This document shows positions 59,900 to 64,000 of a stretch of 64,000 nucleotides of DNA, one piece after another. Every line of letters starts with the position of its first letter. Position 1 is the first letter of the stretch. Position numbers and translations under genes: made by a program. The notes under the pieces are model-generated. The model did not search any database and was not told where the DNA came from. It worked only from the letters and a program-made list of their open reading frames with translations. Origin of the DNA: Ipomoea triloba (Eukaryota > Streptophyta > Magnoliopsida > Solanales > Convolvulaceae); the NCBI RefSeq assembly GCF_003576645.1, contig NC_044918.1, positions 28,739,991-28,803,990 of the forward strand, read 5' to 3'.

Positions 59900-62177
59900 G
59901 TTTATTCTAAAACAAGTTTAAGAGGCTAATGAAAGTGATACCAATCGTATTTTTGTTCTTGTGAAAAAACAAAACCAGAATATAAGCATAACCAAATGGC
60001 CCCTCAGCAAAGGACAAAGCAGACAATTACTTATGGACATCAAAATAAAGGCAATACAAATATACAACTTTTTGCATGTTGGAGAAGTTAGCGTTTTGAG
60101 GTAACAACCTGTGAAGTCTTCATTTTAGCCAAGTGAAAGCACACTAAATATCTCCATGAATCTTCAATAATTCAGAGCAATAAGATGGAAGGAAGGTACT
60201 TGCTTTTAAAGGTCCGTGCTTCTAGTAAGACTGAAGACATTAAAAAGTACTTTAACCTGAAAGGAAAAATAAAAATTCCAACAAAGAGTAAGGTAGAGAG
60301 AACGCCCAGAACTATTCACCTTTACATTTAAAATTTCAGGAAAAGAACAAGAGTCTGATTTTTGTCTAAGCAAAACATCCTGCAATCTCACTTTAGTAAA
60401 ACATGCCAAAATAGAAATTTTGACATCAACTTTCAGAAGCATATTTGCATCTCTTTTAAGTAAATCCACTCCTTTGCATCCCATGAGAAATAGAACAAAT
60501 TTCTGATTCTAAACTGTATTTTATGGCCTTTAAAAACAAGATATCACCTCAATAATTAGCAGGTTATATGTTTGACCAAGTTAATACTAAAAAAAATAAA
60601 AATAAAAATAAAAATAAAATAATAATAATAATAATAATAATAACAAACAAACAAACAAACAAGCAAACTTTTGTTCAGAAAAAATGGAAAACAAATGGGT
60701 AAAATTGAAACAGCCACATCTACAATGAAATCCACAGAAAACTGAGACTCTATGGTGGTAAAATTTGCATGGCAATTCCTGATTTCACCAAGAATGGTTC
60801 TCCATCTCATACTTTTCATATTACATAAATATTCAAAACATCACAATAGGTTTCCCAGCCACATGCTCTTGAAGCAGCAGTCTGGAAGAACAACATCTAA
60901 TTCCTACATGTTACAATTTGTCAATTTGCAACTCATATATATCTACACACACACATACAGAAGTTAGGCCACCTATAAAGTCATAATGTCATGAACTTTT
61001 ACAATCATGTCAAAGTTGCATCATTTTTTTTCTTGAAATGTTATGCTAATGCTAAAGCTGTGGGCTAGCAAAGATAGCCAAAAGGGCTCAAGTGCGGTGT
61101 TATTTTGCATAATAAAATCTTAAACGGAGTTTTGAAATGTCCATATAGATCTCTCAGACTCTCACAATGTGAACTCATTTATCCATGCTCCTCGACATGT
61201 TTATTCATATTATCAAATGGACATGCCCATTGTGCTGTTTTCCTGTTGCTGAAAACAGTCATAAACAGACTCCCCTAATAGGTTATATGTTGAAAATGGG
61301 TTTTGCTCTAAGTTAAGAGATTCCGTGATGTCTATATATACCTGAGACTTTCTCCTGGATCAGGCACAGAACAGAAAACACAGCAGAAAAAAACTGTAAC
61401 CTTTCTACTCTTTCTCCTCCATCAAAGCTACTATAGGCATTAAGTTCATTAAACAGGAAATTAGTTCATCTTTGTTATCAGCTTCAAACAACAAATTGAT
61501 CAAAGAACAGAGAAGACGCAGCTTAAAAGGGGAATAATTATAAACAGAGAAGACGCAGCTTAAAAGGGGAATAATTATAGCCATTAAAGAAAGATTTATC
61601 AACTCCAACAAACAAACCAATAATTTTCAACTTCGGACACAAAATTCCTAACAAGTTACCTATAGAAAACCTCACATCACCATTGTCTGATGTTGGATAT
61701 TAATGTCAACCATGTCACCCCCCACAAAACTAATTTGAGACACAACGAACTTGCACATCTTGCATTTCAAAAAGAATTATCCAAAACTTGAGGAAAATGC
61801 TCAAAATTTTAATTTAAAACAACTACAAAATTTTACAATACAGGAATTGCATTTCCCATGTACGTCTCCTCAATTCGGGATTAGTTGGACACAATAATTA
61901 CAGTGATAATACGTTCAGTTCACCGGATTCGAGTTACAATGAAATCATCCAAGTACTAGGCTAAATAACAGAATATAATCCATAACTGTAATTCTAAGCT
62001 CCATCTAAAAATAAACATCTGCATAAACCCTAATAGCATATATCAGCAGGCCCCTCCAGCTTTTGAATTCAAAAAAAAACAAAAAAAAACAAAAAAAACA
62101 AAAAAAAAAAAACAAAAAACAAAGAAAAAATACAAAACAAAACAAAAACTCGTTAAAGATGATACAGAGATGCATAC
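59900..62177. other. Rest of the 5' intron of the TIGR01589 gene
   Basis: 60590-60665 holds (AAAAT)n, (AAT)n and (CAAA)n microsatellites. A tandem duplication of about 37 bp (ACAGAGAAGACGCAGCTTAA..) occurs at 61508-61580. 62070-62150 is A-rich. Open frames at 60206-60484 and 61405-61620 (minus) have no recognised homology and were not called. Confidence 0.5.
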
Positions 62178-62400
62178 CTTTACTGACCAAAGAGCGAAGA
62201 GCAGCGAAGTCGGAAGGACAGAGTGGCGGTGACGTGAAGGTGGCGGCGAGGAGCTGCCGGTGTTGAGCAAACTCAGAAAAAAGGAGGTAAAAGAAGAATT
62301 AGGTGAAAACTGAAAAGGGAGATAGAGAGAGAGAAAGGAAACAGAGAGAGAGAGAGAGAAAGAGAGAAAGAGATTTTGCTGCAAACTGCTAAGCAGTATT
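62178..62400 (-). other. Probable 5'UTR exon of the TIGR01589 gene
   Basis: The minus strand is CT-rich (TCTCTCTCTCTCTCTGTTTCC) and GC-rich towards its end, lacks ATG in the last 130 bases, and finishes at a good donor, GTAAAG|GTATGC (62177). This matches a non-coding first exon spliced to the ATG exon near 58.8 kb, an intron of about 3.3 kb. TSS not determined. Confidence 0.5.
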
Positions 62401-63350
62401 TAGCAAGAGAGTGAAGGAAGTGGGGAGTAATGGGAACTTGAGTACAATTAAAGGATAATTTAGAGCTCCAACGACTAGTTTACATAACTAATTAGACAAT
62501 TAGATTGATTTTTAAAAAGTAAAAAATAAATTTAAAAAAGTGTTTATTGTATTGCCTGTATATTAGGACCAAACGAGTTTGAAAAAAATGACACTTATAA
62601 ATTTAAGAATAAAATTGAAATTAACTCTATTTTTACGGGAAGAATTTGGTGAATGATAAATTGACAATATTTTATGAATATAGTGTGTTTGGTAAATAAT
62701 CTACTGCATTAACGAATTATGACACTCACCCAAAAAAAAAAAAACAAATTATGACAAAAATTTTGAAAATAATAGTAGATTGTATTTATTCAGTTCAAAA
62801 GACTACTATTAATTTAAATTTATATAATTATTTATATTGTTACTAAATTTATATTTATATGATAATTAAAAAAATATTTTAATATTTTAATTTAAAATAT
62901 ATATATTCTATATCTTTAATTTATTCGCGACATAAACGAAGATTTCTCTTGGAATTACAGTATGGTCCCACCTCCACAATAACAATAATAATAATATTTA
63001 AAATTAAATTATTATAAAATTTGTATATGAAATATAAAATATTCTAATAATCTATAAAATCCTATATGAGGAAAATGAAGGTTGATACCCTCTAATTACA
63101 TCCATTTTCTTTCTTCTACTTCTTTTTTTTTTTTTTTTTGGTATATTATATTATAAGAATTTGTATCATAAAATTTTTTTTTTAGAGAAAACCATTATTG
63201 CAGTTATATTTTTTTGTTATATATTCTCTTACTATAACCAAACACTATATATATTCTTCTATTTTTTTTTTAACTATAATGTTTATTAAGTCAAGGTAAA
63301 AGAGATATCATTGGACATGGGAGGCTAATGGGAGGCTATTGGGAGGCACC
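62401..63350. other. AT-rich upstream region, no gene seen
   Basis: Upstream of the TIGR01589 gene on the minus strand; homopolymer runs (T18 near 63123) and no coding signal. GGGAGGCTAAT / GGGAGGCTATT short repeats sit at 63319-63346. Confidence 0.5.
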
Positions 63351-63351
63351 A

Positions 63352-63500
63352 ATGAAAGTAACCGAACTTCAATCCTTTCTTGTCTTAGTAAATTATTATC
63401 AGCGGTTTATCGAGGGCTACTCGAAGCAGGCAACTCCATTAACAGGCCTACTCAAGAAGGGAAAGACGTGGAATGGTCCGAGCACTGTCAAAGGGCATTG
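63352..63500 (+). pseudogene. Ty3/gypsy reverse-transcriptase fragment
   Basis: Plus strand: [28 protein letters not shown] and LKKGKTWN correspond to the RT-RNase H connection of plant gypsy elements (pattern LRSFLGLxNYYRRFIxxYSxxAxPLTxLLKK). It loses the frame soon after. 63500-64000 has no other recognisable domain. Confidence 0.75.
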
Positions 63501-64000
63501 ACGATGATGTTGTAGTTAATGGTGAGGTGTAAGAGGATAAAACAGAGAAGAAGTTCCTCGAGTTCCGTGTTCTCAAGGATGGTAAATTGGAATAGAATCA
63601 AGTATTGGCATTTAGGAGGTTAAGAGATAAAAGTTACAAGATTCACTTAAAGCAAAAAGAAAGCATGAGATAATAGGTGAACAAAGGCAAGGGAAATAAG
63701 CAAAGGAAAACAAGGAGACGGATGTCCTATCTAGGTCTCGTGTTTGACATTTCTACGGGGTTCTAGGCAATGTGACTCGGACTCAATCAAGGGAGCCCAC
63801 TGCACCATCACCGAGTGGTGTCACACTCAGACTCCGAAGTCCTCATTCGCTTGGGGCATTTTGTCGAACATGTGGTCTACCACTCCTCCCGGGCTTCATC
63901 CTCTCGGATCAAGAGCGGGGATGTGGTTGATTCGGACTCATATAGATCCACTATCGCGCAATCTATACTTCCCCTAACTTTGCTACCTATTGAGGCCTTA

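Noticed and set aside
62005..62384. Phe-rich and Ser-rich minus-strand frames (62005-62190, 62043-62384)
   Set aside because: Caused by A-rich intron DNA and the CT-rich 5'UTR; no ATG-led protein with recognisable features.

Overview
The window is nuclear DNA of a flowering plant, almost certainly a eudicot. It has AT-rich, intron-rich genes with GT-AG splice sites, a plant-type tRNA-Lys, Ty1/copia and Ty3/gypsy remnants, tRNA-derived SINEs and many MITEs. Repeat content and gene style would suit an asterid (Solanales-like), but that is a guess. One assembly gap of 469 N lies at 27711-28179.

Layout. 1-10 kb is intergenic: nested MITEs, a hAT element with a clean 8-bp target duplication, (TA)n tracts and two Helitron-type 3' ends. 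10.4-13.1 kb holds weak exon-like pieces, possibly a small secreted protein. 15.6-21.7 kb is a retroelement graveyard: gypsy gag on the minus strand, a tandem-repeat block, and a copia RT/RNase H pseudogene split by a 2.9-kb solo-LTR-like insertion. 22-28.8 kb is MITEs, foldback elements and the gap.

The core is a tandem pair of plant P1B-2-type heavy-metal (Zn/Cd) ATPase genes of the HMA2/3/4 clade, both on the plus strand. Copy A spans 29426-42907 (9 coding exons, 874 aa). Copy B spans 46935-53845 (10 coding exons, 840 aa). All splice sites, phases and catalytic motifs (CCxxE, TGE, CPC, DKTGT, HP, GDGxND) can be read. Exons 3-8 have identical lengths in the two copies. They differ in the cytosolic metal-binding tail: copy A is His-rich, copy B is Cys-rich and carries an extra intron filled with TRIM sequence. 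By family knowledge such pumps export Zn/Cd from the cytosol for xylem loading or vacuolar storage; which role each copy has cannot be told here. A tRNA-Lys(UUU) gene sits between them.

Downstream on the minus strand (54805-62.4 kb) is a seven-coding-exon gene for a plant-specific protein with the domain of unknown function TIGR01589/A_thal_3526 (376 aa), apparently with a 5'UTR intron. The last 1.6 kb is AT-rich and then has a Ty3/gypsy reverse-transcriptase fragment.

The most unusual features are one small TRIM-like LTR family found repeatedly in introns of both HMA genes and apparently forming most of a copy-B-specific intron; a MITE of the same family in intron 2 of both paralogues; and several nested insertions whose order can be read from target duplications.
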